NCBI RefSeq assembly: GCF_013409305.1
Contig: NZ_JACBZJ010000001.1
Span: 1,736,001-1,800,000 of the forward strand
DNA: 64,000 nt
Direction: 5' to 3'
Origin: Cellulomonas soli
GTDB taxonomy: Bacteria > Actinomycetota > Actinomycetes > Actinomycetales > Cellulomonadaceae
Below, piece after piece: positions 42,262 to 52,264 of this stretch. A program made the translations under genes and the position numbers. The notes under the pieces are model-generated. The model had not been told where the DNA came from. It made no database searches and saw only the letters and a program-made list of their open reading frames with translations. Within the stretch, counting starts at the first letter, position 1, and every line of letters begins with the position of its first letter.

Positions 42262-42888
42262 TCAGTCGTCCGACGAGCTCTGGCCGGCCGTCCGCTCCTC
42301 GACCTGCTGCACGGGCACGCCGCCCTCGCAGCGGACCTCCACCTTCGTCTCGGCCCCCTCACGGGTGAGCTCGACCTCGACGTGCTCGGGCCCCGACGAG
42401 CCGACCTCGACGGCCCAGCCGTCCAGCGGCGTCGCATACAGCAGGGCGACCGTCGCGCCCTGGCACGACGCCGCGACCGTCCCGCCGGCGACCGCCCACG
42501 AGCGGACCGTCTGCGGCGTCTGCGCCGGGGGCTCCGGGGCGGCCGTGGTCGGGGTGTCCGGGGACGACGACGCGGTCGTGCCCGTCGTCGGATCGGGGAC
42601 GGGCGTGCCGGTGCCGGCCGCCGACGGCGTGCTCGACGGGGACCCCGTCGACGCGGTCGCACCGGCCTGCGCCTGCGCGAGCTGGGCGGTCACCTCCGAC
42701 GCGGACAGCACCCCCGTGCGGGCGGCGTCCGCCTCGACCGCCGCCACCGCACGCCACGCGACCAGCACGGCGACGGTGGCCGCCACGACCCACAGCGCGA
42801 CCGCGACGACCGCGCGACGCCCGGCCAACCCCTGCCCGGCGCGCCCCCGCCCGGCTCGGGGTCCGTCGGCGTGCCCGGGGTCGCTCAC
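42262..42888 (-). CDS. Single-helix secreted-anchor protein, unknown function
   Basis: A 208-residue protein from GTG 42888. A short cytoplasmic tail with basic residues leads to one membrane helix (AVVAVALWVVAATVAVLVAW), a Ser/Thr/Pro/Ala linker of about 70 residues, and an outer domain with VRSWAVAGGTVAASCQGATV and TKVEVRCEGGVPVQQVEE, whose two cysteines may pair. It is divergent from the OmpR-type regulator gene, and three regulator-type repeats lie between them, so it is probably part of that regulon. Confidence 0.65.
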   Translation of the reverse strand: MSDPGHADGPRAGRGRAGQGLAGRRAVVAVALWVVAATVAVLVAWRAVAAVEADAARTGVLSASEVTAQLAQAQAGATASTGSPSSTPSAAGTGTPVPDPTTGTTASSSPDTPTTAAPEPPAQTPQTVRSWAVAGGTVAASCQGATVALLYATPLDGWAVEVGSSGPEHVEVELTREGAETKVEVRCEGGVPVQQVEERTAGQSSSDD

Positions 42889-42921
42889 GGCACCATCGTG
42901 ACGCACCGCCGCCACCGGAGC

Positions 42922-42950
42922 GTTAAGGCAAGGACAAGGCGACGACAAGG
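42922..42950. promoter_or_regulatory. Three 11-bp-spaced heptamers, probable OmpR-type site
   Basis: GTTAAGG (42922), GACAAGG (42933) and GACAAGG (42944) are spaced exactly 11 bp apart. This arrangement is typical of OmpR/PhoB-family binding sites. They lie between the gene at 42888 and the response regulator at 43011, close to both starts, so the regulator may control both. Confidence 0.7.
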
Positions 42951-43010
42951 TCCACCCGGACGCCCCCGCGCAGGGGCGGGTGCGCGGAGCGATGGCCTAC
43001 CGTCACGGGT

Positions 43011-43691
43011 GTGGCCGACGTGCTCATCATCGAGGACGACGCGACGATCCGGACCGCTCTCGTGCGTGCCCTCGCCGCGCGCTCCCACTCCACCATGACC
43101 GCCCCCGACGCCATGACGGGGCTGCAGAGCCTGCTCGCGCACCGCCCGGACGTGGTGCTGCTGGACCTCGGGCTGCCCGACCTCGACGGCGCCGCGCTGC
43201 TCGCCATGATCCGCGCCGTCAGCGACGTCCCCGTCATCGTCGTCAGCGCCCGGGACGAGGGCGAGGGGATCGTCGCGCTGCTCGACGCCGGTGCCGACGA
43301 CTACCTCGTCAAGCCCTACGCACCCGACCAGCTCGAGGCCCGGATCCGCGCCGTGCTGCGACGCGTCGAGACCGCGCGACCGTCCAGCGAGGTCACCGTC
43401 GGCGGGCTGGTCGTCGACGGGCGCACGAGGACCGCCCTGCTCGACGGTGAGCCGCTCGTGCTCAGCCCCAAGGAGTTCGACCTCCTGCTGTACCTCGCCG
43501 AACGCAGCGGGGAGGTCGTCGCCAAGCGCGAGCTGCTCGCCCAGGTGTGGAACCAGCCCTACGGCGGGGCCGACAAGACCGTCGACGTGCACCTGCACTG
43601 GCTGCGCCGCAAGCTCGGCGAGAGCGCCGAGCACCCCGTCTACCTGCACCGCGTGCGCGGTGTGGGCGTCAAGCTGCAACCGCCGGCATGA
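43011..43691 (+). CDS. OmpR-family response regulator
   Basis: A 226-residue regulator from GTG 43011. The receiver has IEDDATIRTAL, phospho-Asp in PDVVLLDLGLPDLDG and Lys in DYLVKPYAPDQLEAR. The C-terminal winged helix has LVLSPKEFDLLLYLAERSGE, VAKRELLAQVWN and VDVHLHWLRRKLGE. The kinase gene starts within its stop (ATGA). The direct repeats at 42922 and 44996 are its likely binding sites. Confidence 0.95.
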   Translation: MADVLIIEDDATIRTALVRALAARSHSTMTAPDAMTGLQSLLAHRPDVVLLDLGLPDLDGAALLAMIRAVSDVPVIVVSARDEGEGIVALLDAGADDYLVKPYAPDQLEARIRAVLRRVETARPSSEVTVGGLVVDGRTRTALLDGEPLVLSPKEFDLLLYLAERSGEVVAKRELLAQVWNQPYGGADKTVDVHLHWLRRKLGESAEHPVYLHRVRGVGVKLQPPA

Positions 43692-45001
43692 GGAGGCTCC
43701 TCGTCCGGTACGGGCTGGCGATGGCCTCCGTCGTGCTCGTCGCGTTCCTCGTGCCGCTCGGCCTCCTCGCGCGCTCGCTCGCCGAGGAACGCGCGCTCGC
43801 CGCCGCCCGGCAGGACGCGCAGACCGTCGCGGTGTTCGCCGGAGGCGCCACGCAGGACGACGCCCTGCTGCAGGCCGCCCTGCTCACCGCGAACGACGGG
43901 CACCTGTCCACCACCGTGTTCCTGCCCGGCGGCGCGGTCGTCGGCGCGCAGGTGGCCCGCACGGACTCGGTCGAGCTCGCCGCGCTGGGCCGTGCCTTCA
44001 CCGCCCGCACGACCGACGGCGTCGAGGTGCTGCTGCCCGTCGGCGGCACGGGCGGGGTCGCGGTCGTGCGCACCTTCGTCCCGCAGGCCGAGCTGACCGA
44101 CGGCGTCGCACGGTCATGGGCCGTCCTGGCCGTCGTCGGGGCCGTGCTGCTCGGCGGCACCGCACTCGTCGGCGACCGGATCGCCGTGCGGCTCTCCCGG
44201 TCCGTGCAGGACCTGGCCTCGGTCGCCGACCGGCTCGGGGCAGGCGACCTGACCGCACGCGTCGAACCCTCCGGGCCGCCCGAGGTCGCCTCCGTCGGCC
44301 GGGTCCTCAACGGGCTGGGTGAGCGCGTCGTCGGGCTGCTCGCCGACGAGCGCGAGCTGGTCGCCGACCTCTCGCACCGGGTGCGGACCCCGATCACCGC
44401 GCTGCGCCTCGATGTCGAGACGCTCGACGACCCCGACGAGCGCGAGCGGATGACCCGGCACGTCGACGACCTGGTCGAGGCGGTCGACACCGTGATCCGC
44501 ACGGCCCGCGACGAACGCCCCGCCGTGCCCCCGCGCTGCGACGCCGCCGAGGTGGTGCGCGACCGCGCACGCTTCTGGGGTGTGCTCGCCGCGCACGCCG
44601 GCCGCGACCTGCAGGTCCACCTGCCGTCCGGACCGGCGCCCGTGGGCCTCACCGCGGCCGACCTGGGCGCCGCGCTCGACGTGCTGGTCGACAACGTGTT
44701 CCGGCACACGCCCGAGGGGACGCCCTTCGCGATCGCCGTCGCACGGTCCGGCGAGACGGTGACGGTGACCGTCGCCGACGAGGGCCCGGGGCTCGCCGAC
44801 GACGAGCTCGCGGACCGCGGGGCCAGCGGCAGCGGCTCGACGGGTCTCGGCCTGGACGTCGCACGCCGCACGGCCGAACGCGCCGGGGGGACCTTCCAGG
44901 TCGGCACCGGGGCGGGCACAGGTATGGGCGCGGGTACGGGCGCGGGCGCAGGCGCCGGTCCCGGGACGCGGCTGACGTTCGTGCTGCCCGCGCGGCCTTA
45001 A
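43688..45001 (+). CDS. Sensor histidine kinase (HisKA type)
   Basis: A 437-residue kinase with two membrane helices (MASVVLVAFLVPLGLLARSL and SWAVLAVVGAVLLGGTALVG) enclosing a sensor domain of about 110 residues. A HAMP domain follows, then LVADLSHRVRTPITALRLD with the phosphorylated His, VDNVFRHTPEG and DEGPGLADDE. A glycine-alanine repeat (GTGAGTGMGAGTGAGAGAG) sits near the C-terminus. It pairs with the OmpR-type regulator just upstream and ends 98 bp before the electron-transfer unit it may control. Confidence 0.94.
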   Translation: MRRLLVRYGLAMASVVLVAFLVPLGLLARSLAEERALAAARQDAQTVAVFAGGATQDDALLQAALLTANDGHLSTTVFLPGGAVVGAQVARTDSVELAALGRAFTARTTDGVEVLLPVGGTGGVAVVRTFVPQAELTDGVARSWAVLAVVGAVLLGGTALVGDRIAVRLSRSVQDLASVADRLGAGDLTARVEPSGPPEVASVGRVLNGLGERVVGLLADERELVADLSHRVRTPITALRLDVETLDDPDERERMTRHVDDLVEAVDTVIRTARDERPAVPPRCDAAEVVRDRARFWGVLAAHAGRDLQVHLPSGPAPVGLTAADLGAALDVLVDNVFRHTPEGTPFAIAVARSGETVTVTVADEGPGLADDELADRGASGSGSTGLGLDVARRTAERAGGTFQVGTGAGTGMGAGTGAGAGAGPGTRLTFVLPARP

Positions 45002-45024
45002 CGGAGGCTTAGCCGGGCGTTGGT
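44996..45024. promoter_or_regulatory. 11-bp-spaced repeats upstream of the electron-transfer operon
   Basis: CCTTAAC (44996), GCTTAGC (45007) and a weaker CGTTGGT (45018) are spaced 11 bp apart. CCTTAAC is the exact reverse complement of the GTTAAGG heptamer at 42922. The set begins at the kinase stop and lies 76-104 bp before the ATG at 45100, a suitable place for activation of the following operon. Confidence 0.65.
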
Positions 45025-45099
45025 GCCGCCCTCACCCCGGCCCGGCGACGGTGGGGTCATCGGCGCACACGCGTCGAGCACCTGACCGAGGAGCCGACC

Positions 45100-45625
<526 letters not shown>

Positions 45626-45633
<8 letters not shown>

Positions 45634-46186
45634 GCACGCGGGCGGTCGGCGAGGACTGGTGGCGCTCGCCCTGGTGCCGCTGGCCGCCGGGGTGCTGGGC
45701 GGGACCGTCACCTGGGCGCAGGCCCACGACCCCGCCGCGGAGAGCACCGGCACGACGGCTGCGGCTCCGGCGGCTCCGGTCTCAGCACCGGTCACAGCGC
45801 CGGTCGCCGTGCCCGCCACGGGATCGGCCGCAGCCCCGGCGCCCGAGACCGTCCTTCCTGAGGCGGCTGCCTCCTCGGGGGAGGGCCCCGGGAACGGCTC
45901 CGGGCCGACCCTCGACGAGCTCGCCGCCCAGGTGGTCGCAGCTCAGACGCGGGTGGCCGAGCTCCGGGCGACGCTCGAGCAGCGTGCGGCCGACGCCGCT
46001 GCGCAGGCCGCGGCGGGCACGGGAGGTGCGGCCTCCGCAGGGTCGATCGGCGCTCCCGCCGCAGCCTCCGCGCCCGCAGCCGCCCCGGCTGCCCCCGCCC
46101 CCGCGCCCGCTCCGGCGGCCCCGGCGGCTGCACCGGTACCGGCACCACCGCCGCCGGTGGACACGACCACCCGGGCGTCGGGATGA
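45626..46186 (+). CDS. Exported Ala/Pro-rich protein with short coiled coil
   Basis: A 186-residue protein from ATG 45626, overlapping the previous gene. It has an N-terminal helix (LVALALVPLAAGVLGGTVTW), a low-complexity Ala/Pro/Thr stretch, a heptad-like helix (LDELAAQVVAAQTRVAELRA) near residue 93 and a long Ala-Pro tail. It resembles a wall-spanning anchor. No S/T-G-A-T flavin attachment motif is seen. Its stop overlaps the ApbE start, so it belongs to the electron-transfer operon. Confidence 0.6.
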
Positions 46187-47259
46187 ACGCCGTCGCCGCC
46201 CCCGAGGCCGCACCCGTCTCCGAGGCCGCACCCGCCCCGACCGTGGACCGCACGTTCGCGTCGATGGCCAGCGCGATCCGGCTCTCGGTCGTGCGACCGG
46301 GTCCGACTGCCGACGCGCGGCTCGACCGTGCCGAGCAGGTGGTGCGGGCCGTCGCGACGCACTGCACCCGGTTCGAGGCGACGAGCGCGCTGTCCCGCGC
46401 GAACCTCGCCCCCGACGCGTGGCACGCGGTGCCGGCCGAGCTGGCTGCCGCGATCGACGCCGCGGCGCAGGCGCACCGGGCGACCGACGGCCTGTTCGAC
46501 CCGCGGGTCCTGCGCACGTTGCAGGCGTGGGGCGACGACGGCGCACTGGAGTTCGCGGACCATGCGCCACGCCCGGTCGTCGGCTCCAGCCCGACCGGGG
46601 CGGTGCTGCGGCCCGCCGAGCCGGACACGTCCTGGGTGGGAACGCGGTGGGAGCCGCAGGTGGTCGTGGAGGCCGGGCTGCACCTGGTGCACCTGGGCGG
46701 GTGGGCGGTCGACCTCGGCGGGATCGGCAAGGGTCTGGCCGTGCGGTGGGCCGCGGATGCGCTCGCGGGTGCGGGTGCCGGGCACCTGGTCGACGCCGGG
46801 GGAGACCTCGCGCTCGCGGGGGCCGGGCCCGACGGCGGGGCGTGGAAGGTCGGCGTCGAGGACCCGCTCGGCGGGGAGGACCCCGTGCTCGTGCTGGCGC
46901 TGCCGCGCGCGGAGGACGCCGGGACGCAGGCGCCGTCCGGCCCGCCGCCCGCCATGGCGTGCGCGACGTCCTCGACCCGGCGCCGGCGCTGGACCGTCGA
47001 CGGCACGCCCGTGCACCACCTCGTCGACCCCCGAACGGCCCGTCCGGGCGGCCGTGGGCTCGCGGCTGTCACGGTCGTCGCGAGCGACCCCGCGTGGGCC
47101 GAGGTGTGGAGCAAGGCCCTGTTCCTGTCCGGTGCGCAGGCCGTGCGGGAGCAGGCCGAGGACCGTGGGCTCGCCGCCGCGTGGGTCACCGCGGACGGCA
47201 CGGTCGGCACCTCGTCCGCGCTGGACCCCGTCGTCGTCTGGAGGTGCGGCCGTGCGTGA
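46183..47259 (+). CDS. apbE: FAD:protein FMN transferase (ApbE)
   Basis: A 358-residue ApbE-family enzyme. Seen are ASMASAIRLSV, TRFEATSALSRANL, FDPRVLRTLQAWGDD, the LGGWAVDLGGIGKGLAVRWA core, HLVDAGGDLAL and the C-terminal HHLVDPRTARPG, which is the family's FAD-binding end. ApbE attaches FMN through phosphate to a Thr or Ser of a partner protein outside the cytoplasm. No classic signal peptide is obvious here. It overlaps its neighbours on both sides. Confidence 0.92.
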   Translation: MNAVAAPEAAPVSEAAPAPTVDRTFASMASAIRLSVVRPGPTADARLDRAEQVVRAVATHCTRFEATSALSRANLAPDAWHAVPAELAAAIDAAAQAHRATDGLFDPRVLRTLQAWGDDGALEFADHAPRPVVGSSPTGAVLRPAEPDTSWVGTRWEPQVVVEAGLHLVHLGGWAVDLGGIGKGLAVRWAADALAGAGAGHLVDAGGDLALAGAGPDGGAWKVGVEDPLGGEDPVLVLALPRAEDAGTQAPSGPPPAMACATSSTRRRRWTVDGTPVHHLVDPRTARPGGRGLAAVTVVASDPAWAEVWSKALFLSGAQAVREQAEDRGLAAAWVTADGTVGTSSALDPVVVWRCGRA

Positions 47260-47914
47260 GCGGGTCGTCAGGGTGGTGCTCGTGATCGCCGCCGTCGTGT
47301 CGGTGGCCGCGGTCGGGCGCCTGGTGATCGACACCGGCCGCGCCGAGCAGGGCACCTGGGTGCTCGGCCGGGCCGGCGGGGTCGCGTCGTACGTGCTGCT
47401 GCTCGCGCTCGTCGTCACCGGCCTGGTGCAGGTGCACCCGTGGGCGCGTGGTCTGCGTCGCCCGTCGCCGTCCGCGCGGCTGGCGATGCACGCGTCGCTC
47501 GCCACGTTCACGCTGGTGTTCACGGTGCTGCACGTCGTGGTGCTCGCGCTCGACCCGTGGGCGCACGTCGGGTGGGCGGGCGCGCTGCTGCCCATGGCGT
47601 CGGGGTACCGGCCGGTGGCGGTCACGCTCGGGCTGCTCGCGCTGTGGTCCGGGCTGGTCACGGGCCTGACCGCGCGGTTCGCCGGCCGGTTCGCGGCGAG
47701 GGTGTGGTGGCCGGTGCACAAGGTCGCCGCGGTCTCGTTCGTGCTGGTGTGGGCGCACAGCGTGCTGGCCGGCTCGGACGTCGCCGCACTGCAGGTGCTG
47801 TACGTGTCGACCGGGCTGGGGGTGCTCGCGCTCGCGGTGACCCGGTACGGCGCCCGTACGTCGGCGGACCGGGTCGCTGAGCTCGCGGCCGACCTGACCC
47901 GGAGCCCTCGGTGA
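47252..47914 (+). CDS. Ferric-reductase-like heme membrane protein
   Basis: A 220-residue protein with about six membrane helices. Heme-binding histidines of the ferric-reductase-like domain are seen in RLAMHASLATFTLVFTVLHV and in VWWPVHKVAAVSFVLVWAHS, two pairs as expected. It has no FAD/NAD domain of its own, so electrons must arrive from another protein, probably the ferredoxin/flavoprotein pair encoded next. It starts at GTG 47252 inside the end of apbE and overlaps the next gene. Confidence 0.85.
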   Translation: MRERVVRVVLVIAAVVSVAAVGRLVIDTGRAEQGTWVLGRAGGVASYVLLLALVVTGLVQVHPWARGLRRPSPSARLAMHASLATFTLVFTVLHVVVLALDPWAHVGWAGALLPMASGYRPVAVTLGLLALWSGLVTGLTARFAGRFAARVWWPVHKVAAVSFVLVWAHSVLAGSDVAALQVLYVSTGLGVLALAVTRYGARTSADRVAELAADLTRSPR

Positions 47915-49215
47915 ACGCCGCGTCGACCGGGTCGCTCCGCGCGGCCCGCGCGGCCCTGCCTGCGACCCCCGCGCTGCCACGGGCCTCCGAGCCCCGGCTG
48001 CTGCTCTCCGGGTCGACGACGCTGACCCCGCTCGGCCCGGCCGATCCGGCGGGTGCCGGACCGGTGCTGACCGAGGACCTCGCCGCCCACCGCGACCGCC
48101 TGGGTTTCCGACCGGGCGGCAGCCCTGCTCTCCTGGACGTCGTCGGCGGCGCCGGGCTGACCGGGCACGGCGGCGGGCACGTCCCCGCCGTGCTCAAGTG
48201 GCGCCGCGCGCTGCGCGGCGACGGCCCCCTGACGGTCGTCGCCAACGGTGCGGAGAGCGAACCGGTCAGCGGCAAGGACGGCACCCTGCTGCGCCAGCGC
48301 CCGCACCTCGTGCTCGACGGGCTCGTGGTGCTGGCCGAGGCGCTCGGCGCCGACCGTGCCGTGCTGTGGTTGCACGGCGACGACGACGGCGCCCGCCGGG
48401 CGGCCCTCCTGGCCGTCGACGAACGCCGACGCCAGGGCGTCGACCGGCACGTGATCGAGGTGGTCAGCGGCCCGCACCACTACCTGGCCGGCGAGGGCAG
48501 CGCGATCACGCGGGCGCTCGCGGGCGGACCCGCGCTGCCGACCGCCCGTCGGCCCGTGACCGACCCGCACGCCCCGCGCACGCTCGTGCACAACGTCGAG
48601 ACGCTCGCGCGGCTCGCGCTGCTGGCCCGAGGTGCGGCCGATCCGACGACCGTGCTGCTCACGGTCGTCTCCCCGACCGGCCGGCACGTGCTCGAGGTCG
48701 ACCGCACCGACACGTTCACCGACGTCCTCGCCCGTGCCGGGTGGCCGGTCGCCGCGCCGCCGCAGGCCCTGCTGCTCGGCGGGTACGGCGGGCAGTGGGC
48801 CGCCTGGGCGCAGGTGCGTGACGTGGCGGTGCACGAGCCCGCGCTGCGGGCGGTCGGCCTCGGCCTGGGCGCGGGCGTGGTCGTTCCCCTGGCCGCCGAC
48901 GCCTGCGGTCTCGCCCGGACCGCGGCGCTCGTGGAGTACCTGGCGTCGATGAGCGCCCGGCAGTGCGGCCCGTGCCTGTTCGGCCTGCCGTCGCTGGCCG
49001 GGGTGCTGGCCGGGCTGGCCGCCGGGCGTGCGCCGGCCGGTGCGCTCGAACGGCTGCACGCCCTGCGGGGTGCCGTCGAGGGGCGCGGTGCGTGCCACCA
49101 CCCGGACGGGGTGACCCGGCTAGTGGCCTCGGCGGTGCAGGTGTTCGGCGCGGACCTCGTCGCGCACGCCGCCGGCGCGCCGTGCCTGGCGGGCGAGTCG
49201 GAGGTCGGGCGATGA
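47911..49215 (+). CDS. NuoF/RnfC-like NADH-binding flavoprotein with SLBB and Fe-S region
   Basis: A 434-residue protein. The NuoF-type FMN/NADH region reads [20 protein letters not shown] and [38 protein letters not shown] follows, then an SLBB-like stretch, and the cluster-binding end [16 protein letters not shown] with a later Cys in [10 protein letters not shown]. In complex I this subunit takes electrons from NADH. Here it probably passes them to the ferredoxin encoded next and then to the membrane cytochrome. Confidence 0.85.
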   Translation: MNAASTGSLRAARAALPATPALPRASEPRLLLSGSTTLTPLGPADPAGAGPVLTEDLAAHRDRLGFRPGGSPALLDVVGGAGLTGHGGGHVPAVLKWRRALRGDGPLTVVANGAESEPVSGKDGTLLRQRPHLVLDGLVVLAEALGADRAVLWLHGDDDGARRAALLAVDERRRQGVDRHVIEVVSGPHHYLAGEGSAITRALAGGPALPTARRPVTDPHAPRTLVHNVETLARLALLARGAADPTTVLLTVVSPTGRHVLEVDRTDTFTDVLARAGWPVAAPPQALLLGGYGGQWAAWAQVRDVAVHEPALRAVGLGLGAGVVVPLAADACGLARTAALVEYLASMSARQCGPCLFGLPSLAGVLAGLAAGRAPAGALERLHALRGAVEGRGACHHPDGVTRLVASAVQVFGADLVAHAAGAPCLAGESEVGR

Positions 49216-49427
49216 GCGGCGCACGCCTGCGGGTCGACCCGGTCGCGTGCGACGGCATCGGCATGTGCGCCCGGCTCAGCACCGCCGTCGGCCTCGACGA
49301 GTGGGGCTACCCGATCGTCGGTGGGCTGCTCCCCGACCAGGTCGCGGCCGCCCGCCGGGCCGTGCGCGCGTGCCCGCGCCGGGCGCTGTGGATCGAGGAG
49401 GAGGACACCCCCGCAGGTCGCGCGTGA
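49212..49427 (+). CDS. Small ferredoxin
   Basis: A 71-residue ferredoxin starting in the previous stop. The cluster ligands are CDGIGMC near residue 13 and a third Cys in VRACPRRAL. Only three cysteines are in the usual places, so a 3Fe-4S cluster, or a 4Fe-4S cluster with a non-Cys ligand, is likely. It is the last gene of the operon and the probable electron link between the flavoprotein and the heme membrane protein. Confidence 0.87.
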   Translation: MSGARLRVDPVACDGIGMCARLSTAVGLDEWGYPIVGGLLPDQVAAARRAVRACPRRALWIEEEDTPAGRA

Positions 49428-49501
49428 CGGGGACCCGGAGGCCGCGCCGTCGGGTCGGGAGGTCCGGGCGCGCGGCCCCGTGCGGCGGCTACGGTTGCCC
49501 C

Positions 49502-50077
49502 GTGCTGCTCTCCGACCGTGACATCAGGACCGAGCTCGACTCGGGGCGCGTGGCCCTGACCCCGTACGACCCGGCGATGATCCAGCCGTCGAGCATCGAC
49601 GTGCGCCTCGACCGGTACTTCCGCCTGTTCGACAACCACAAGTACCCGGTGATCGACCCGTCGAAGGACCAGCCGGAGCTGACCCGCCTGGTCGAGGTCG
49701 ACGGTGACGAGCCGTTCGTGCTGCACCCCGGTGAGTTCGTCCTCGGGTCCACGTACGAGCAGGTCACGCTGCCCGACGACATCGCCGCGCGTCTCGAGGG
49801 CAAGTCCTCGCTGGGCCGCCTCGGCCTGCTCACGCACTCGACGGCCGGGTTCATCGACCCGGGCTTCACGGGCCACGTGACGTTGGAGCTGTCGAACGTC
49901 GCGACGCTGCCGATCCTGCTGTGGCCCGGCATGAAGATCGGCCAGATGTGCTTCTTCCGGCTCTCGTCCGCCGCCGAGCAGCCGTACGGCTCGGGCGCGA
50001 GCGGGTCCCGGTACCAGGGCCAGCGTGGGCCCACGGCCTCGCGCTCCTGGCAGAGCTTCCACCGGACCGAGGTCTGA
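49502..50077 (+). CDS. dcd: dCTP deaminase (bifunctional dCTP deaminase/dUTPase type)
   Basis: A 191-residue protein from GTG 49502. The family core is intact: [55 protein letters not shown], and [15 protein letters not shown] with the catalytic Glu, followed by [13 protein letters not shown]. The length and the [11 protein letters not shown] region match the mycobacterial bifunctional enzyme, which turns dCTP directly into dUMP. It feeds dTMP synthesis in the cytoplasm. Confidence 0.95.
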   Translation: MLLSDRDIRTELDSGRVALTPYDPAMIQPSSIDVRLDRYFRLFDNHKYPVIDPSKDQPELTRLVEVDGDEPFVLHPGEFVLGSTYEQVTLPDDIAARLEGKSSLGRLGLLTHSTAGFIDPGFTGHVTLELSNVATLPILLWPGMKIGQMCFFRLSSAAEQPYGSGASGSRYQGQRGPTASRSWQSFHRTEV

Positions 50078-50081
50078 GCCG

Positions 50082-51230
50082 GTGACCGAGCCTGTGCTGC
50101 CGCGCCTCGTCGCGGACGACCCGGGTCTGCGCTCGCGGCACCTGCTGGCCCTGCCCGAGGGCATCGCCGCCGAGGAGGTCGAGGTGCTCGCCGCGAGCCG
50201 GTTCACCTCGGTCCGCTGGGAGGACGTGCTGCCCGAGGCCGCGACCGCGTCGGCGCGCACCGAGCGTCGCCCGTTGACGGCCGCCCTCGGCATCCGTTCC
50301 GTGGCGGCCGTGGCGCCCGTGCGTGCGTTGCGCGTCGGGCGGCTGACCACCCTGGTGGGGCCGTACCGCGTCGAGCGTGAGGACACGGTGGCGCTGGGCC
50401 TGCCGACGTCGACGGCTGTCGTCTACGACGTGCACGCCCCGGTCGAGCGCGGCCCGCTGCCGTTCCCGGGCGGTGACCGCGACGGCCTCAAGCGTGCGTT
50501 CCCCGACGGCCTGCCGGTGCGTGAGGAGGAGCGCGTCCTGCAGTGGCTCGTCGCGGCCGCCCGTCGGCTGGGCGGCGCGGTCCGCACCGGGACGAACGGC
50601 GTCGTGCTGACCCCCGACACCGACGGCGCGATCGACCTCACGGTGCTGACCGCGCGGTGGCTCGAGCCCGAGCAGGTGCTCGCGGCCGTGCAGCGCGTCG
50701 CCCCGCGGGCCCGGCTCTCGGTGGCGGCCTCCGAGTGGCACGGCCCGATGCCCGGGTCGGGGCGTGCGGCCCTGCGCAACCCCGGGATGCCCGAACCGGG
50801 CGGGTCCGGCCTGGGCGCCGCGCTGGTCGAGCACGGGCTGCGCGACGAGGAGCTGCGCGGTCGGGTGCTCGCCGAGTCCGAGGCGTACGACGCGTACATG
50901 CGCGCGAACCCGCCGATGCCCGAGGGGTACGGCGTCCTGGTGGATCTCGGTGTCGACGGCATGGTCGCCGTCGAGGCCGGGGTCGAGCACGTCGTGCCGC
51001 CGATCATGCGCGAGCTGCCGTGGGCGCAGGCCGAGGTCGTCGCCTACCGGGTCCGGTGGGAGCCGCTGCTCATCGAGGAGCTCGAGGCGGAGCGACCCTC
51101 GCTCGAGCACCGGGTGGCCCGCGGTCGCGCGGTGCCGCAGGTGCAGGCCATCGCCCGGGTGGTGCACGCGCTGGCCGGCGGGGAGATCGCGGACGAGTCG
51201 GGCTTCCTCGTCGACCCCGAGGACCTGTAG
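50082..51230 (+). CDS. Hypothetical protein next to dcd
   Basis: A 382-residue soluble protein from GTG 50082, 4 bp after dcd. It is rich in Arg, Glu and Leu with no signal or membrane segment. Marked stretches are TSTAVVYDVHAPVERGPLPF, VLQWLVAAARRLGGAVRT and PPIMRELPWAQAEVVAYRVR. No domain is recognised. The close spacing suggests co-transcription with dcd. Confidence 0.65.
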   Translation: MTEPVLPRLVADDPGLRSRHLLALPEGIAAEEVEVLAASRFTSVRWEDVLPEAATASARTERRPLTAALGIRSVAAVAPVRALRVGRLTTLVGPYRVEREDTVALGLPTSTAVVYDVHAPVERGPLPFPGGDRDGLKRAFPDGLPVREEERVLQWLVAAARRLGGAVRTGTNGVVLTPDTDGAIDLTVLTARWLEPEQVLAAVQRVAPRARLSVAASEWHGPMPGSGRAALRNPGMPEPGGSGLGAALVEHGLRDEELRGRVLAESEAYDAYMRANPPMPEGYGVLVDLGVDGMVAVEAGVEHVVPPIMRELPWAQAEVVAYRVRWEPLLIEELEAERPSLEHRVARGRAVPQVQAIARVVHALAGGEIADESGFLVDPEDL

Positions 51231-51328
51231 CGGGCGGCGTGCGTGCCTGCCACCCTGGGCTGGGCGCGCACGGCGCCCGCGGCCGTCGGTGGCTGTCGGC
51301 GGCTGACGCGAGCACGGGGGTGGGGACG

Positions 51329-51700
51329 ATGGCGGAGCAGGGCACGGTCGCGGGCTACCTTCTCGACCTCGAGCCGGCGGACGCCGAGGTCATCGGGCAT
51401 GTGTACGCGGTCGCGCGGGAGGTCGTCCCGTCCGCCGAGGAGGGCGTGAGCTACGGCATGCCCGCGCTGATCTACCGCGGCAAGCCGCTGCTGTCGGTGA
51501 TGCGCGCGAAGAAGCACGTCGGCCTGTACCCGTACAGCTCGACGGTGGTGGCCGCGGTGGCGGACGCCGTGACGGAGGTCCCCGGGACGAGCACCGACAA
51601 GGGCACGATCCGCTTCCAGCCGACCGTTCCGCTGCCGGACGCGGTGGTCCGGCAGATCGTGGTGGCCCGGCGCGACCAGATCGACGGCGTCACGCCGTAG
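51329..51700 (+). CDS. DUF1801/YdhG-like protein
   Basis: A 123-residue protein. The N-terminal VAGYLLDLEPADAEVIGHVY, then EEGVSYGMPALIYRGKPLLS, VGLYPYSS and TDKGTIRFQPTVPLPDAVVR are the marks of the DUF1801 (YdhG-like) fold, whose biochemical role is unknown. ATG 51329 follows GGGGAC; nearby GTG codons are possible alternative starts. Confidence 0.82.
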   Translation: MAEQGTVAGYLLDLEPADAEVIGHVYAVAREVVPSAEEGVSYGMPALIYRGKPLLSVMRAKKHVGLYPYSSTVVAAVADAVTEVPGTSTDKGTIRFQPTVPLPDAVVRQIVVARRDQIDGVTP

Positions 51701-51707
51701 CCGACGG

Positions 51708-52205
51708 TCAGATCCGCGGGAACTCGACGACCGCGCCGGCCTCCTGGGAGCGACGGCTCGCGAGGGCGTCGAGCACGGCCCGGGACAGCGACTGCAGCGC
51801 ATCGGTCTGCTGGTCGTCGAGCGGGTCGAACAGGAGCGTGCGGACGCTGCCCTCGAGCGCGGGCACGGCGGCGCGGGCGGCGGTCAGCCCGAGGTCGGTG
51901 AGCGCGACGATCTTGGCGCGGGCGTTCTCCGGGTCCCGGACGCGCTGGATCAGCCCACGGCGTTCCATGCGGCGCAGCTGGTGGGAGACGCGGGAGGTGT
52001 CCCAGTCGGCGGCGGCGCCGAGCTGGCTGGGCCGCAGGCCCTCGGGGTGCTGCGCGAGCAGCGGGGCGAGCAGCTCGTACTCGGCCACGGACACCGAGGC
52101 GACGCGTTGCAGGTCGCGCTCGAGCTCGGTGAAGAACACCCGAGACAGGTCGAGGTAGGCGACCCACGCCGCGCGCTGGGTGTCGCTCAGGCGGTCGTCG
52201 GTCAT
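51708..52205 (-). CDS. MarR-family transcriptional regulator
   Basis: A 165-residue MarR regulator. The winged helix reads LAPLLAQHPEGLRPSQLGAA and DWDTSRVSHQLRRMERRGLI, with the wing at RDPENARAKIVALTDLG. It lies 59 bp downstream of the SDR gene on the same strand, so the two probably form an operon. The perfect palindrome at 53292 upstream of that operon is a likely operator. Confidence 0.9.
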   Translation of the reverse strand: MTDDRLSDTQRAAWVAYLDLSRVFFTELERDLQRVASVSVAEYELLAPLLAQHPEGLRPSQLGAAADWDTSRVSHQLRRMERRGLIQRVRDPENARAKIVALTDLGLTAARAAVPALEGSVRTLLFDPLDDQQTDALQSLSRAVLDALASRRSQEAGAVVEFPRI

Positions 52206-52264
52206 GGCCAGGAGCGTAGGCGGTACGCCGGGGCGGCCGATGCGGTGGCCGCCCCGGCGAGCGC

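Noticed and set aside
45943..49101. Open frame of over 1,000 codons opposite the electron-transfer operon
   Set aside because: Arg/Gly/Ala-rich shadow of well-supported genes on the plus strand.
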